A stretch of 64,000 nt of DNA, taken from Hylemonella sp. (GTDB lineage Bacteria > Pseudomonadota > Gammaproteobacteria > Burkholderiales > Burkholderiaceae_C). Each line of letters opens with the position of its first letter. The stretch's first letter is position 1. Location: positions 45,476 to 109,475 of the forward strand of contig JAUYQZ010000016.1 of the NCBI GenBank assembly GCA_030695415.1, in the 5' to 3' direction. The notes beneath the pieces are model-generated. The model was not told the origin of the DNA. It worked only from the letters and a program-made list of their open reading frames with translations, and searched no databases. The translations under genes were made by a program, and so were the position numbers. Below are positions 33,986 through 42,450 of this stretch, in pieces.

Positions 33986-34037
33986 CCCCCTCAAGGGGGC
34001 AACGCCAGTGGCCCGGCGAAGCCGGTTCCACGGCGTT
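33986..34037. repeat. two-hairpin intercistronic element, probable dispersed repeat
   Basis: CCCCC-TCAA-GGGGG (33986-33999) is immediately followed by an imperfect long hairpin (34001-34037) with arms AACGCCaGTGG..CCGG and CCGG..CCACgGCGTT. It lies between the FAH gene and the tctC-type gene. From memory, similar double-hairpin sequences occur many times between genes in Comamonadaceae. No second copy is in this window, so its repeat status is unverified. The open frame through it is not coding. Confidence 0.5.
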
Positions 34038-34075
34038 CCCCGATTGAAGACTTCGTCACAAGCAAGGAGACAACC

Positions 34076-35053
34076 ATGACCCAACGCCGTGAATTCCTGC
34101 AACTGGGGGCCGCCGCACTGGCCACTGCCGGCCTGCCCGCCTTCGCGCAGGACGCCTACCCGAGCAAGCCCGTCACCATGCTCGTGCCCTTCCCGCCGGG
34201 CGGCGTGGCCGATACCGTGGGCCGCCCCGTGGCCGAGGCCATGGGCCGTGCCCTGGGCCAGACCATGATCGTCGAGAACAAGGGTGGCGCCGGCGGCGGC
34301 ATCGGCATGGCGCAGGTCGCCAAGTCGCGTGCCGACGGCTACAACGTGCTCATGGCCCTGTCCTCCGTCGTGGTGCTGCCCGAGGCCGACAAGGTGCTCA
34401 AGCGCAGCCCCATGTTCACGCTGGACCAGCTCAAGCCTGTCGCCCGCTTCACCGCCGACCCCACGGCCCTGGTCGTGCGTGCCGACAGCCCCTGGAAGAC
34501 CTACCAGGACTTCATGGCCCACGTGAAGGCCAAGCCCGGCCAGGTGACCTTCGGCTCCTCGGGCAACTACGGCACCATGCACGTCCCCATGGAGCAGCTC
34601 AAGGCCGCCACCGGCACCTTCATGCTGCACGTGCCCTACACCGGCGCGGGCCCGGCGGTGCTGGCCCTGCTGGCCGGCCAGGTCGACGCGCTGTCCACCG
34701 GCCCGTCCAGCGTGATGCAGCACGTGCGTGCCGGCAAGCTGCGCGTGCTGGCGCACTGGGGCGAAGGCCGTCTGGCGGCCCTGCCTGAGGTGCCGAGCCT
34801 CAAGGAACTGGGCGTACCCATCAGCTACTCGCAATGGGCTGGCCTCTTCGTGCCCGCTGGTACGCCCGATGCCGTGGTCAGCAAGCTGCGCCAGGCCGCC
34901 AAGGCGGCCAGCGAAGATGCGCGTGCCCGCCAGGCCCTGGCCGCGGCCGGCACGGCCTTCCAGTACCAGGACGCGTCGGAGTTCGAACGCTTCGTGCAGA
35001 CGGATGCCAAGGCCATGACGGCGCTGGTGCAGCGCATCGGCCGCGTCGAGTAA
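34076..35053 (+). CDS. TctC/Bug-family binding protein (second copy)
   Basis: A 325-residue periplasmic binding protein. The ATG at 34076 follows AAGGAGA; the frame is open back to 33944 through the intercistronic hairpins, which I do not count. The signal peptide is of Tat-like appearance (TQRREFLQLGAAALATAG, ending AFA). Hallmarks are MLVPFPPGGVADTVGRPVAEAM and MIVENKGGAGGG. No tctAB genes adjoin. The association with the FAH-family enzyme suggests an organic acid ligand (inference). It is only moderately similar to the copy at 5828. A terminator follows. Confidence 0.92.
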   Translation: MTQRREFLQLGAAALATAGLPAFAQDAYPSKPVTMLVPFPPGGVADTVGRPVAEAMGRALGQTMIVENKGGAGGGIGMAQVAKSRADGYNVLMALSSVVVLPEADKVLKRSPMFTLDQLKPVARFTADPTALVVRADSPWKTYQDFMAHVKAKPGQVTFGSSGNYGTMHVPMEQLKAATGTFMLHVPYTGAGPAVLALLAGQVDALSTGPSSVMQHVRAGKLRVLAHWGEGRLAALPEVPSLKELGVPISYSQWAGLFVPAGTPDAVVSKLRQAAKAASEDARARQALAAAGTAFQYQDASEFERFVQTDAKAMTALVQRIGRVE

Positions 35054-35081
35054 CACGCGCAACCCTGCCGTGCCGTGTGAC

Positions 35082-35109
35082 CGGCCCGCTACGGCGGGCC
35101 GTTTTCTTT
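35082..35109 (+). terminator. intrinsic terminator after the second tctC-type gene
   Basis: A perfect 8-bp stem CGGCCCGC/GCGGGCCG with a 4-base loop is followed by TTTTCTTT. It begins 29 bp after the tctC-type stop codon. Confidence 0.85.
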
Positions 35110-35180
35110 GCGGGGTGATTCGGCAGACCGGCTTCCCATGCGTTAAGCTGGTTCCCAGTAACACCTGCAGGAGCGGCTGA

Positions 35181-35756
35181 ATGAGCAAACCCTCAGACCC
35201 CACCGGCTTCGGCCAGTTCGTCCCCGGCTTCGATTTCCTGCAGAAGCTGGCCCAGGGCGGCCAGTCCCCCATGGCGGGCTGGGTCGCACCCACCCTGGAC
35301 CCCGAGGCGCTGGACAAGCGCATCGCCGAGCTCAAGGCCGTGCAGTTCTGGCTGGACCAGAACGCCGCCGCGCTCAAGGCCACCATCCAGGCGCTGGAAG
35401 TGCAGAAGATGACCCTGGCCACGCTCAAGAGCATGAACGTGCCCATGCCCGGCGCGGGCATGGCCTGGCCCATGCCGGGTGCCGCGCCGGCCGCCAAGCC
35501 CGCCGCCGCACCGGCGCCCAAGCCCGCACCCGCCGCGGCGCCCGACCAGGCCGCCGCCAGCGCACCACCCCTGGCCGATCCCATGCAGTACTGGGGCGCG
35601 CTGACCCAGCAGTTCCAGCAGATCGCCGGCCAGGCCATGAAGGACGCCGCTGCGCGCAGCGCTGCAGCAGCAGCGGCCCAGCCCAAGACCCCACCCGCCG
35701 CCCCCCAGCCCGCGAAGAAAACCGCCGCGCGCAGCCGCAAGCCCCCGACGGCCTGA
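35181..35756 (+). CDS. phaM: PhaM family polyhydroxyalkanoate granule regulatory protein
   Basis: A 191-residue protein; the ATG at 35181 follows CAGGAG. The N-terminal half matches the PhaM family (FGQFVPGFDFLQKLAQG, ALDKRIAELKAVQFWLDQN, ALEVQKMTLATLKSM). The C-terminal half is Ala/Pro/Lys-rich with a basic end (AKKTAARSRKPPTA), resembling histone H1-like tails. PhaM, known in Cupriavidus necator, activates PHA synthase PhaC and tethers granules to the nucleoid through its basic tail. The phaCAB genes are not in this window. Its stop is 7 bp before the FIST protein gene, implying cotranscription. Confidence 0.88.
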   Translation: MSKPSDPTGFGQFVPGFDFLQKLAQGGQSPMAGWVAPTLDPEALDKRIAELKAVQFWLDQNAAALKATIQALEVQKMTLATLKSMNVPMPGAGMAWPMPGAAPAAKPAAAPAPKPAPAAAPDQAAASAPPLADPMQYWGALTQQFQQIAGQAMKDAAARSAAAAAAQPKTPPAAPQPAKKTAARSRKPPTA

Positions 35757-35763
35757 AAGCCTG

Positions 35764-37035
35764 ATGAAAAATTTCCCCCTGGCCCACGCCACCCACCCGC
35801 AATGGCGCATGGCCGCCGCGCTGGTGCTGGCGCAGTTGCGCGCGCAGCTGGCCCTGCCCGGTGCCAGCCATCCCACGCTGGCCCTGCTCTACATCACCGA
35901 CCACTACGCCGCCGAGGCCGAGGCCATCCTCGGCCACCTGAGTGCCGAGTTGCCCGAAGTGACCGACTGGGCCGGCACCGTGGGCGTGGGCATAGCCGCC
36001 ACCAACGTCGAGTACTTCGACGAGCCGGCCCTGGCCGTGATGCTCTGTGACCTGCCCGCTGACCAGTACCGTGTGTTCTCCGGCGTGGCGCCGCTGGGCC
36101 TGGGTTTCGAGCCGCATACCGCCCTGGTGCATGCCGACGGCCACACGCCCGAACTCTCCGAACTCATCAGCGAGATGGCCGGGCGCACCGACAGCGGCTA
36201 CCTCTTCGGCGGCCTGGCCGCCAGCCGCGGTGACAGCGTGCAGTTCGCCCTGGGCGGCGATGGCTTCATCCGCGGCCAGGGGCGCTCCACCGGCGTGTTC
36301 CATGGGGGCCTGAGCGGCGTCGCCTTCAGCGAAGGCGTGCGGGTGGTCTCGCGCGTCACCCAGGGCTGCTGCCCGGTGGCCGGCAGCCACACCATCACCG
36401 AGGCCGAGCGCAACGTGGTCTACCAGCTCGATGGCGAGCCCGCCCTGCAGGTGCTGCTGCGCGAGCTGGATGTCACGCTGGACGAGCCGGAGCGGGCCAT
36501 CAGCACCGTGCGCGCCACGCTGGCCGGCCTGGTGAGCCCGCAGGACGTGGCCGCGCAGGCCGATGGAGGGGGCCGCGCGATCAACCGCACCGGCAACTTC
36601 GGCAGCGACGTGCGTGTGCGCCACATCGTGGGCCTGGACCCTCAGCGCAGCGGCGTGGCCCTGGCCGAGATCGTGGAGCCCGGCATGCAGCTGGCCTTCT
36701 GCCAGCGCAATGTGCAGGCCGCGCGCGCCGACCTCATGCGCATCTGCGCCGAGATCCGTGAGGAACTGGAGCCGGAAGAGCTGCCGCTCACCGTGCCCTC
36801 GGTCGGCGGCGAGGCCGAGCCCGTGGTGCACCAGCCGCAGCGCATGGTCGGCGCCGTCTACGTCAGCTGCTCAGGTCGCGGCGGCCCGCACTTCGGTGGC
36901 CCCAGCGCCGAATTGCAGATCGTGCGCCATGCCCTGGGCGACGTGCCGCTGATTGGCTTTTTCGCCGGCGGCGAGATCGCTCGCCACCACGTGTATGGCT
37001 ACACGGGGGTGTTGACGGTGTTTCTCGCCGATTAA
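35764..37035 (+). CDS. FIST-domain sensory protein
   Basis: A 423-residue soluble protein with FIST N-terminal and C-terminal domains, e.g. EYFDEPALAVMLCDLP, GGLAASRGDSVQFALGG, GVRVVSRVTQGCCPVAGSHTITEAERNVVYQLDGEPAL and a C-terminal YVSCSGRGGPHFGGPSAELQIV. FIST domains are thought to bind small ligands such as amino acids and are usually attached to, or encoded near, histidine kinases, chemoreceptors or c-di-GMP enzymes. No output domain is attached here. It is probably in an operon with phaM, so a link between ligand sensing and storage-polymer control is possible (inference). Confidence 0.88.
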   Translation: MKNFPLAHATHPQWRMAAALVLAQLRAQLALPGASHPTLALLYITDHYAAEAEAILGHLSAELPEVTDWAGTVGVGIAATNVEYFDEPALAVMLCDLPADQYRVFSGVAPLGLGFEPHTALVHADGHTPELSELISEMAGRTDSGYLFGGLAASRGDSVQFALGGDGFIRGQGRSTGVFHGGLSGVAFSEGVRVVSRVTQGCCPVAGSHTITEAERNVVYQLDGEPALQVLLRELDVTLDEPERAISTVRATLAGLVSPQDVAAQADGGGRAINRTGNFGSDVRVRHIVGLDPQRSGVALAEIVEPGMQLAFCQRNVQAARADLMRICAEIREELEPEELPLTVPSVGGEAEPVVHQPQRMVGAVYVSCSGRGGPHFGGPSAELQIVRHALGDVPLIGFFAGGEIARHHVYGYTGVLTVFLAD

Positions 37036-37072
37036 CCCTCGACCCTGGCGTTGGCGTCTGAGCAGGTATGAA

Positions 37073-37387
37073 GTGAACAATCAACACCCTCTTCTGGGCA
37101 TGCTTTTAATGTTCGCCTACGTTGCGGATGTTTTGTTGCTTGCTGGCGCAGGCGTGATGGGCCTTGGGTTTATCTTCTTGGCCGGAGCTCATCCACTTCT
37201 GATGTCTGCTCCTGTCGGGATTGCGGTGTTCACCGGGTGGGCTTTTGGCCTGAGTTTGAAGCGTCGAGCGGACCACTTGGTCCCAGCGCTTGCAATCGGC
37301 GCATCTCCGCTATTGTTCGCTCCAGTCTGGTATGGATTGATAGTGAAAATAGCTGAGTCCAATTGCCGAGGATGGACTTGTTTCTGA
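37073..37387 (+). CDS. small membrane protein of unknown function
   Basis: A 104-residue protein from a GTG at 37073; there is no convincing ribosome site. It has about three hydrophobic segments (residues about 8-38, 43-60, 70-92) and a short Cys-containing tail (AESNCRGWTCF). I do not recognise the family. Base composition is visibly less GC-rich than that of the flanking FIST and XRE genes, with frequent TTT, TTG and GTT codons, suggesting recent acquisition. Whether it is expressed is uncertain. Confidence 0.5.
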   Translation: MNNQHPLLGMLLMFAYVADVLLLAGAGVMGLGFIFLAGAHPLLMSAPVGIAVFTGWAFGLSLKRRADHLVPALAIGASPLLFAPVWYGLIVKIAESNCRGWTCF

Positions 37388-37417
37388 TTGCTGCGATCGT
37401 AGTTCCGCTTTCCAGTC

Positions 37418-38149
37418 TCATCGACGCAGCGCCCCAAACGCCTCAAACTCCCAACTCCGCATCGCCAACAACAGGGTGTAGCCCTCGCGGTCCTGCCCGG
37501 GCAGTTTCTGGTCAGCCTGGTGTTGTTGCGCAAAGTCTTGTGCCACCCGCTGCAGGCGCTCCATGAAAGAGGGCGCCAGGCTGCGGCTGATGCTGCCGTG
37601 CACCAGCAGCAGGCCTTCGCCGTGGCCGTCGAAGCCGCCGCTGTAATAGTCCAGCAGCGCGTGCTCGCGGAAGTAGTCCATCACCGGGCCGTGCGGGCGC
37701 CAGCGGAAGGTCTTGGCCAGTATCAGGCGGTAGCGGTTCAGCGGCCGCAGCTCGATGATGCCGATGCGGTCCAGCTGCGCCAGGTACTTCACGCACTCGG
37801 CCTCGCTCAGGCGGTAGGCAGCCGTGATCTGCTCCAGTGTCCACTGGCTCAGCACGCAGATGGCCACCAGCAGCAGCTTCTTGTCGGCCACCACCGCCTT
37901 CTCCTGCGCCTGCGTCAGCTCGGCCAGCAGGGGCTGGGCGTCGGCCACGCGGCGCGCGAGTTCGGCAAAGTCCAGTTTCAGTGCGCGGCAGATCGCGTCG
38001 ATGCGCGATAGCGGCATGTCCCCCCTGGCCAGCATGCGCTTGACGCTGCTCTCCGCCATGCCCAGCTTCTGCGCCAGGTCGGCGTAGGTCAGGTGGGCGG
38101 CCTTGAGTTCCTTTTTCAGGACCAGGACCAGGTCGGCGGTGGTGCTCAT
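37418..38149 (-). CDS. XRE-type helix-turn-helix transcriptional regulator
   Basis: A 243-residue regulator. The N-terminus is an XRE/Cro-type HTH (LTYADLAQKLGMAESSVKRMLARGDMPLSRIDAICRALKLDFAEL). The remaining ~170 residues form a helical then mixed region (ALLDYYSGGFDGHGEGLLLVHGSIS) that I cannot assign to a ligand-binding family. A perfect 17-bp palindrome lies 24 bp upstream of its start codon (38173-38189) and a related half-site pair occurs at 44757-44773, so it probably represses itself and the divergent membrane gene and may control the gene at 44874 (inference). Confidence 0.85.
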   Translation of the reverse strand: MSTTADLVLVLKKELKAAHLTYADLAQKLGMAESSVKRMLARGDMPLSRIDAICRALKLDFAELARRVADAQPLLAELTQAQEKAVVADKKLLLVAICVLSQWTLEQITAAYRLSEAECVKYLAQLDRIGIIELRPLNRYRLILAKTFRWRPHGPVMDYFREHALLDYYSGGFDGHGEGLLLVHGSISRSLAPSFMERLQRVAQDFAQQHQADQKLPGQDREGYTLLLAMRSWEFEAFGALRR

Positions 38150-38172
38150 CGTGCAGCTTTCGGCGGGGGGTG

Positions 38173-38189
38173 GTATCGATTATCGATAC
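38173..38189. promoter_or_regulatory. perfect palindromic operator GTATC-N7-GATAC, likely for the XRE regulator
   Basis: The sequence GTATCGATTATCGATAC has 8-bp inverted arms around one central T. It is in the divergent interval between the XRE gene (start 38149) and the ceramidase-like gene (start 38284). A second GTATC-N7-GATAC with identical spacing is at 44757-44773. Confidence 0.6.
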
Positions 38190-38283
38190 TCCCGGTAGAC
38201 AGAAGTGTGGAAGTCGCATGAAATGGCCCTGTGTGCGATGCGTGCGCCCCACAGTGCAGGCATCCTTACCCCGGAGCCTTTCC

Positions 38284-39048
38284 ATGACCCCACCGATCAC
38301 CCGCACTGAAGTCTGGCTGTTCTTCGCAGTGCTGGCCCTCAGCCTGCTGGCGGCCTTCGCGCCGCCGCTGGCGCAGGACCCGCACTTTCACGACTTCGCC
38401 GACCAGCGCACCTGGCTGGGCATCCCCTGCGCGCTCGACGTTCTGAGCAATCTGCCCTTCGCGCTCTTCGGCCTGCTGGGCCTGCATGTGCTGCGCCGCG
38501 TGCCCGCCACAGCGCTGCCCACGCCGCAGCGTCAGCTGGCCACGCTTTTCTTCGCCGGCCTCATCCTCACCGCCCTGTGCTCCGCCTGGTACCACTGGGC
38601 GCCGGACAACGCGGGTCTGGCCGTGGACCGCCTGGGCATGACGGTGGCCTTCGCCGGCCTGCTGGGCCTGGGCGTGGCCGCGCACATGGGTGCGCGCGCC
38701 GCGTGGTGGTTCGCTGGCGTCGTGCTGCTGGGCGGCCCGCTGAGCGTGGCGGTCTGGTCGGCCAGCGGCAACCTGCTGCCCTGGGCTGTGTTGCAGGGCG
38801 GCGGCATGGTGCTGCTGCTGGTGCTGGCCTTCATGCAGCCCCTGCCCGGGGCCCTGGCCGTGCGCTGGGGCGCCGTCATCGCCGTCTACGTCGTGGCCAA
38901 GGCGGCGGAGCAGTACGACGCGGCGGTCTTCGCGGCCACGGGCCAGATCATTTCGGGCCACAGCCTCAAGCATCTGGTGGCCGCGTTCGCCGCCTGGCCT
39001 GTCATCACGGCGCTGCACCGGCTCGGGCAGAATGCCTCTCAGTCTTAA
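38284..39048 (+). CDS. ceramidase-like (CREST superfamily) membrane protein
   Basis: A 254-residue protein with about seven transmembrane segments; the ATG at 38284 follows GGAG. The motif pattern fits CREST hydrolases (alkaline ceramidase, PAQR, Per1): CALDVLSNLPFALFG, SAWYHWAPDNAGLAVDRLGM with Ser, His and Asp, and a C-terminal SGHSLKHLVAA with paired His. These residues build a membrane zinc site in characterised members. Its substrate in a bacterium is probably a lipid amide, which would agree with the lipid-processing neighbour at 39072; this is inference. It is divergent from the XRE gene and shares the palindromic operator. Confidence 0.75.
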   Translation: MTPPITRTEVWLFFAVLALSLLAAFAPPLAQDPHFHDFADQRTWLGIPCALDVLSNLPFALFGLLGLHVLRRVPATALPTPQRQLATLFFAGLILTALCSAWYHWAPDNAGLAVDRLGMTVAFAGLLGLGVAAHMGARAAWWFAGVVLLGGPLSVAVWSASGNLLPWAVLQGGGMVLLLVLAFMQPLPGALAVRWGAVIAVYVVAKAAEQYDAAVFAATGQIISGHSLKHLVAAFAAWPVITALHRLGQNASQS

Positions 39049-39071
39049 GAACAGTACAAGAGGAGCACGCC

Positions 39072-41018
39072 TTGCGCGACTTTGACAAGACCTGGCCGGC
39101 CGAGCAGCAAGCCGCGCCCGCCGATGCCCACCCCAACCAGTTCGCCCTGCTGCGCCAGCGCCGCTTTGCGCCCTTCTTCTGGACGCAGTTCAGCGGCGCC
39201 GCCAACGACAACCTCTTCAAGTTCGCCTTCACGGTGATGGTCACCTACCAGCTCAGCGTGAGCTGGCTGCCGCCCGCCATGGCGGGCCTGGTGATCGGCG
39301 CGCTCTTCATCCTGCCCTTCCTGCTGTTCAGTGCGACCAGCGGGCAGCTGACCGACAAGCTCGAGAAGACCAGGATGATCCGCTTCGTCAAGAATCTGGA
39401 GATCGCCATCATGCTGGTGGCGGCCTGGGGTTTCATCATGGCCAATGTGCCGGCGCTGCTGCTGTGCACTTTCATGATGGGCCTGCACTCCACGCTCTTC
39501 GGCCCGGTGAAGTTCGCCTACCTGCCGCAGGTGCTCAACGAGCGCGAGCTCACCGGCGGCACCGGCATGGTGGAGATGGGCACCTTCGTGGCCATCCTGC
39601 TGGGCAATGTGGTGGGCGGCCTGATCGTGGCCGTGCCCGAGGTCGGGCCCCAGAACGTGGCCTTTGCCTGCGTGGCGCTGGCGGTGGTGGGACGGCTGGC
39701 GGCGGGGCGCATCCCCAGCGCGCCGGCCACCGACCCCGGCCTGAAGATCAACTGGAACCCGGTGTCCGAGACTTGGCGCAACCTCAAGCTGGCGCACGGC
39801 AACATCGTGGTGTTCCGCTCGCTGCTGGGCATCAGCTGGATGTGGTTCTTCGGCGCCGTCTTCCTCAGTCAGTTCCCCAGCTTCGCCAAGGAGGTGCTGC
39901 ACGGCGACGCGCACGTGGCCTCGCTGCTGCTGGTGGTGTTCTCCATCGGCATCGGCATCGGCTCGCTCATGTGCGAAATGCTCAGCCGCCGCCATGTGGA
40001 AATCGGCCTGGTGCCGCTGGGCGCCATCGGCATGAGCGTGTTTGCCATCGACCTGTATTTCGCCTCACACAAGCTGCCCGCGGCCGAGGTGATGGGCCTG
40101 GCCGCCTTCCTGGCGCAGGCCGCGCACTGGCGCGTCATGGCCGACCTGCTCTTGCTCAGCCTGTTCGCCGGCCTCTACAGCGTGCCCATGTACGCGCTCA
40201 TCCAGCTGCGCAGCCCGGCCACGCACCGCGCCCGCATCATCGCGGCCAACAACATCCTCAACGCGCTCTTCATGATCGCCAGCTCGCTCATCGCGGGCGC
40301 GCTGCTGGCCATGGACGTCACCATTCCGCAGATCTTCTTCCTGGTGGGCCTGGCCAACGCCGTGGTGGCGCTCTACATCTTCCTGCTGGTGCCCGAGTAC
40401 CTGCTGCGCTTCGTGGCCTGGGTCATGAGCCACTTCGTCTACCGCTTCAAGGTCACGGGTGATGAAAACATCCCCACCACCGGCCCCGCCATCCTGGCCT
40501 GCAACCACGTGAGCTTCGTGGACGCGGTGCTGCTCATGGCCGCCAGCCCGCGCCCCATCCGCTTCATCATGGACCACCGCATCTTCAAGATCCCGGTGCT
40601 GGGCTGGCTCTTCAAACTGGCCAAAGCCATCCCCATCGCCCCGCGTGCCGAAGACCCGGCAGCCTACGACGCGGCCTTCACCGCCGCCGCCCAGGTGCTC
40701 AAAGACGGCGACCTGCTGGCCATCTTCCCCGAAGGCGGCATCACCCACGACGGCACCCTGCAGGAATTCAAGGGCGGCATCATGAAGATCCTGGAGCAGC
40801 AGCCCGCCCCCGTGGTGCCCATGGCGCTCACCAATCTCTGGGGTTCCTACTTCAGCCGCGCCGAGCTGGTGGGCGGCAAACCCACGGCCATGGCCAAGCT
40901 GTTCCGGCGGGGGATTTTCAATACCGTGGGGCTGAATGTGGGGGTTCCGCTGGCGGCCAGAGAAGTGTCGCTGGAGGGCTTGCGCGAGCGGGTGGGGCAG
41001 CTCTTGGAGACCCACTGA
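39072..41018 (+). CDS. MFS transporter-acyltransferase fusion (LplT-Aas-like)
   Basis: A 648-residue inner-membrane protein from a TTG at 39072, with AAGAGGAG upstream; no ATG fits. The first ~430 residues are an MFS transporter of the lysophospholipid transporter LplT type (FFWTQFSGAANDNLFKFAF, LTGGTGMVEMGTFVAILLGNVVGG). The C-terminal ~200 residues are a PlsC-like acyltransferase with the catalytic NHVSFVD (H-x4-D) and FPEGGITHDG. LplT flips lysophospholipids inward and Aas re-acylates them, so the fusion may form a membrane-lipid repair unit; the acyl-ACP synthetase part of Aas is absent. The 3' 270 bp are repeated, diverged, at 42451-42719. Confidence 0.88.
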   Translation: MRDFDKTWPAEQQAAPADAHPNQFALLRQRRFAPFFWTQFSGAANDNLFKFAFTVMVTYQLSVSWLPPAMAGLVIGALFILPFLLFSATSGQLTDKLEKTRMIRFVKNLEIAIMLVAAWGFIMANVPALLLCTFMMGLHSTLFGPVKFAYLPQVLNERELTGGTGMVEMGTFVAILLGNVVGGLIVAVPEVGPQNVAFACVALAVVGRLAAGRIPSAPATDPGLKINWNPVSETWRNLKLAHGNIVVFRSLLGISWMWFFGAVFLSQFPSFAKEVLHGDAHVASLLLVVFSIGIGIGSLMCEMLSRRHVEIGLVPLGAIGMSVFAIDLYFASHKLPAAEVMGLAAFLAQAAHWRVMADLLLLSLFAGLYSVPMYALIQLRSPATHRARIIAANNILNALFMIASSLIAGALLAMDVTIPQIFFLVGLANAVVALYIFLLVPEYLLRFVAWVMSHFVYRFKVTGDENIPTTGPAILACNHVSFVDAVLLMAASPRPIRFIMDHRIFKIPVLGWLFKLAKAIPIAPRAEDPAAYDAAFTAAAQVLKDGDLLAIFPEGGITHDGTLQEFKGGIMKILEQQPAPVVPMALTNLWGSYFSRAELVGGKPTAMAKLFRRGIFNTVGLNVGVPLAAREVSLEGLRERVGQLLETH

Positions 41019-42421
41019 TGGAACCGGCAAAGCCAGCTACTTCGGGTTTGCGCAAATACGGCGTTGGCCTTTTGATAGCTAGCCTGGTTGCGGCCAGTTC
41101 GGGGTGGCTTGTTTTTTTAGGGCCGTTAATTGTTGCGTTTGCTCCGGATTTCTTTTTGGCCGGAGTGGTATCGCTTGCTGCGCACGAGATTCATTCAGTG
41201 GTTAGAGGGCGCGTGCAGCGGCTGGCTTTTGTCGCCATCATCACCTTGACCCTGGCCTTGAACACTCGGATACCTTCGATGGTTCATGATCTGTATGCGG
41301 TCAACTGGAGTCAAGAAAAGCTCGGTGAGAAAAGGCTCGTTGAACGGTCACAGCCGATCAGGATCGTGCATGACGGCAAGCCAATTACCGGGCGACATTT
41401 CCCCTATGCGACCTCGCGCCAGGTCTGTGAAGGTGACGTCTGCTTTACGACGCGAGGCTTTCGTACCCCGTGGCCTGGCTCAAAGTACGACTACTGGGCA
41501 GAAAACCCTCTAGAGGAAGTTGCGCTTGAATTTGGCTTCACGATGGCTCGTCCCGGAGAAGCCGCGCCGACCCTGGAGATCAAGTCGAAGAGTGCCGGAT
41601 ATTTGTCGTCTTTCAATTTGCGGCTTACCGATGAATCGGGGCGCCTCGTTTCAACGGGTGAGTACACCTACAGAAATGGTTTCCCTTGGGAACCGATTGA
41701 TGACAATCGCAGCGGCGACTCCAGCCACAAATCAGCAGCCCCTGGGTTCAGCTTCCTTCTCCACGGAAACGTCATCAATCACGCCGTCGGAAAGATTGTC
41801 GGGCGCATTACGCCTCATCCAGTCCGGCATTTTCTGACTGAAAACTATCAAATGCAGGACAAAAGCAAGGAAGAGAGAACTGCACCCGTCAAGGTGGTCA
41901 GCATGGAGGTGCTCGGGGAAGAGATCTATGAACCCCCATTGATATTCAAAGGCGGCGAGATGAAAGGCGGCAACAGGGAAACCGCAGCGGATCCCTGGCC
42001 AGAAAAGGGGTACGACGCTGATCGCAACAAGTACTGTGGTGTGCTGATGAAGCCTGAATCACAGAAAGTGACACCGGGAAAAGGGATGTGGTGGGTCTTT
42101 GTGCAAGACCCGACTGGGCGACGGAAAGTGCGCCGCACCCATGGCGAACTCTGCGATGAACACACGATATGGTCATTTGAACGAAGCAACGAACAGGCTA
42201 TGACGATCACCAAGTACGCTGCCACGGGCGAGTTGCTTTACCGCGTGTCATTCCAGAGGCCGGGCGCCATTTATGGCTACAGCGGTGGTATCCGTCAAAA
42301 GACCTTTCAGGCGAAGGACGGCTATATTTACTTTGAGTGGATGGATTCAAATCGCCCCGGTTACGACTTGCACATCAAAAGAAACATGCGTTTGCGGATT
42401 CCAGAGCCCATGACGAATTGA
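41018..42421 (+). CDS. unknown membrane-anchored protein, accessory
   Basis: A 467-residue protein. Its ATG overlaps the stop of the acyltransferase fusion (TGATG), so it may be translated by coupling. Two or three N-terminal transmembrane helices (about residues 15-36, 38-60, 70-88) are followed by a soluble domain of about 380 residues, probably outside the cytoplasm, with Cys at RQVCEGDVCF, NKYCGV and GELCDE. I recognise no family. The codon use is AT-richer and more mixed than the neighbours, a sign of transfer. It lies exactly between the two copies of the acyltransferase 3' end. Confidence 0.7.
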   Translation: MEPAKPATSGLRKYGVGLLIASLVAASSGWLVFLGPLIVAFAPDFFLAGVVSLAAHEIHSVVRGRVQRLAFVAIITLTLALNTRIPSMVHDLYAVNWSQEKLGEKRLVERSQPIRIVHDGKPITGRHFPYATSRQVCEGDVCFTTRGFRTPWPGSKYDYWAENPLEEVALEFGFTMARPGEAAPTLEIKSKSAGYLSSFNLRLTDESGRLVSTGEYTYRNGFPWEPIDDNRSGDSSHKSAAPGFSFLLHGNVINHAVGKIVGRITPHPVRHFLTENYQMQDKSKEERTAPVKVVSMEVLGEEIYEPPLIFKGGEMKGGNRETAADPWPEKGYDADRNKYCGVLMKPESQKVTPGKGMWWVFVQDPTGRRKVRRTHGELCDEHTIWSFERSNEQAMTITKYAATGELLYRVSFQRPGAIYGYSGGIRQKTFQAKDGYIYFEWMDSNRPGYDLHIKRNMRLRIPEPMTN

Positions 42422-42450
42422 AGGTGGGTTCCACTTCAGTCGACACGAGC

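Noticed and set aside
33944..34075. 44-codon N-terminal extension of the second tctC-type protein
   Set aside because: It reads through the double hairpin; the Tat-like signal peptide and ribosome site place the start at 34076.
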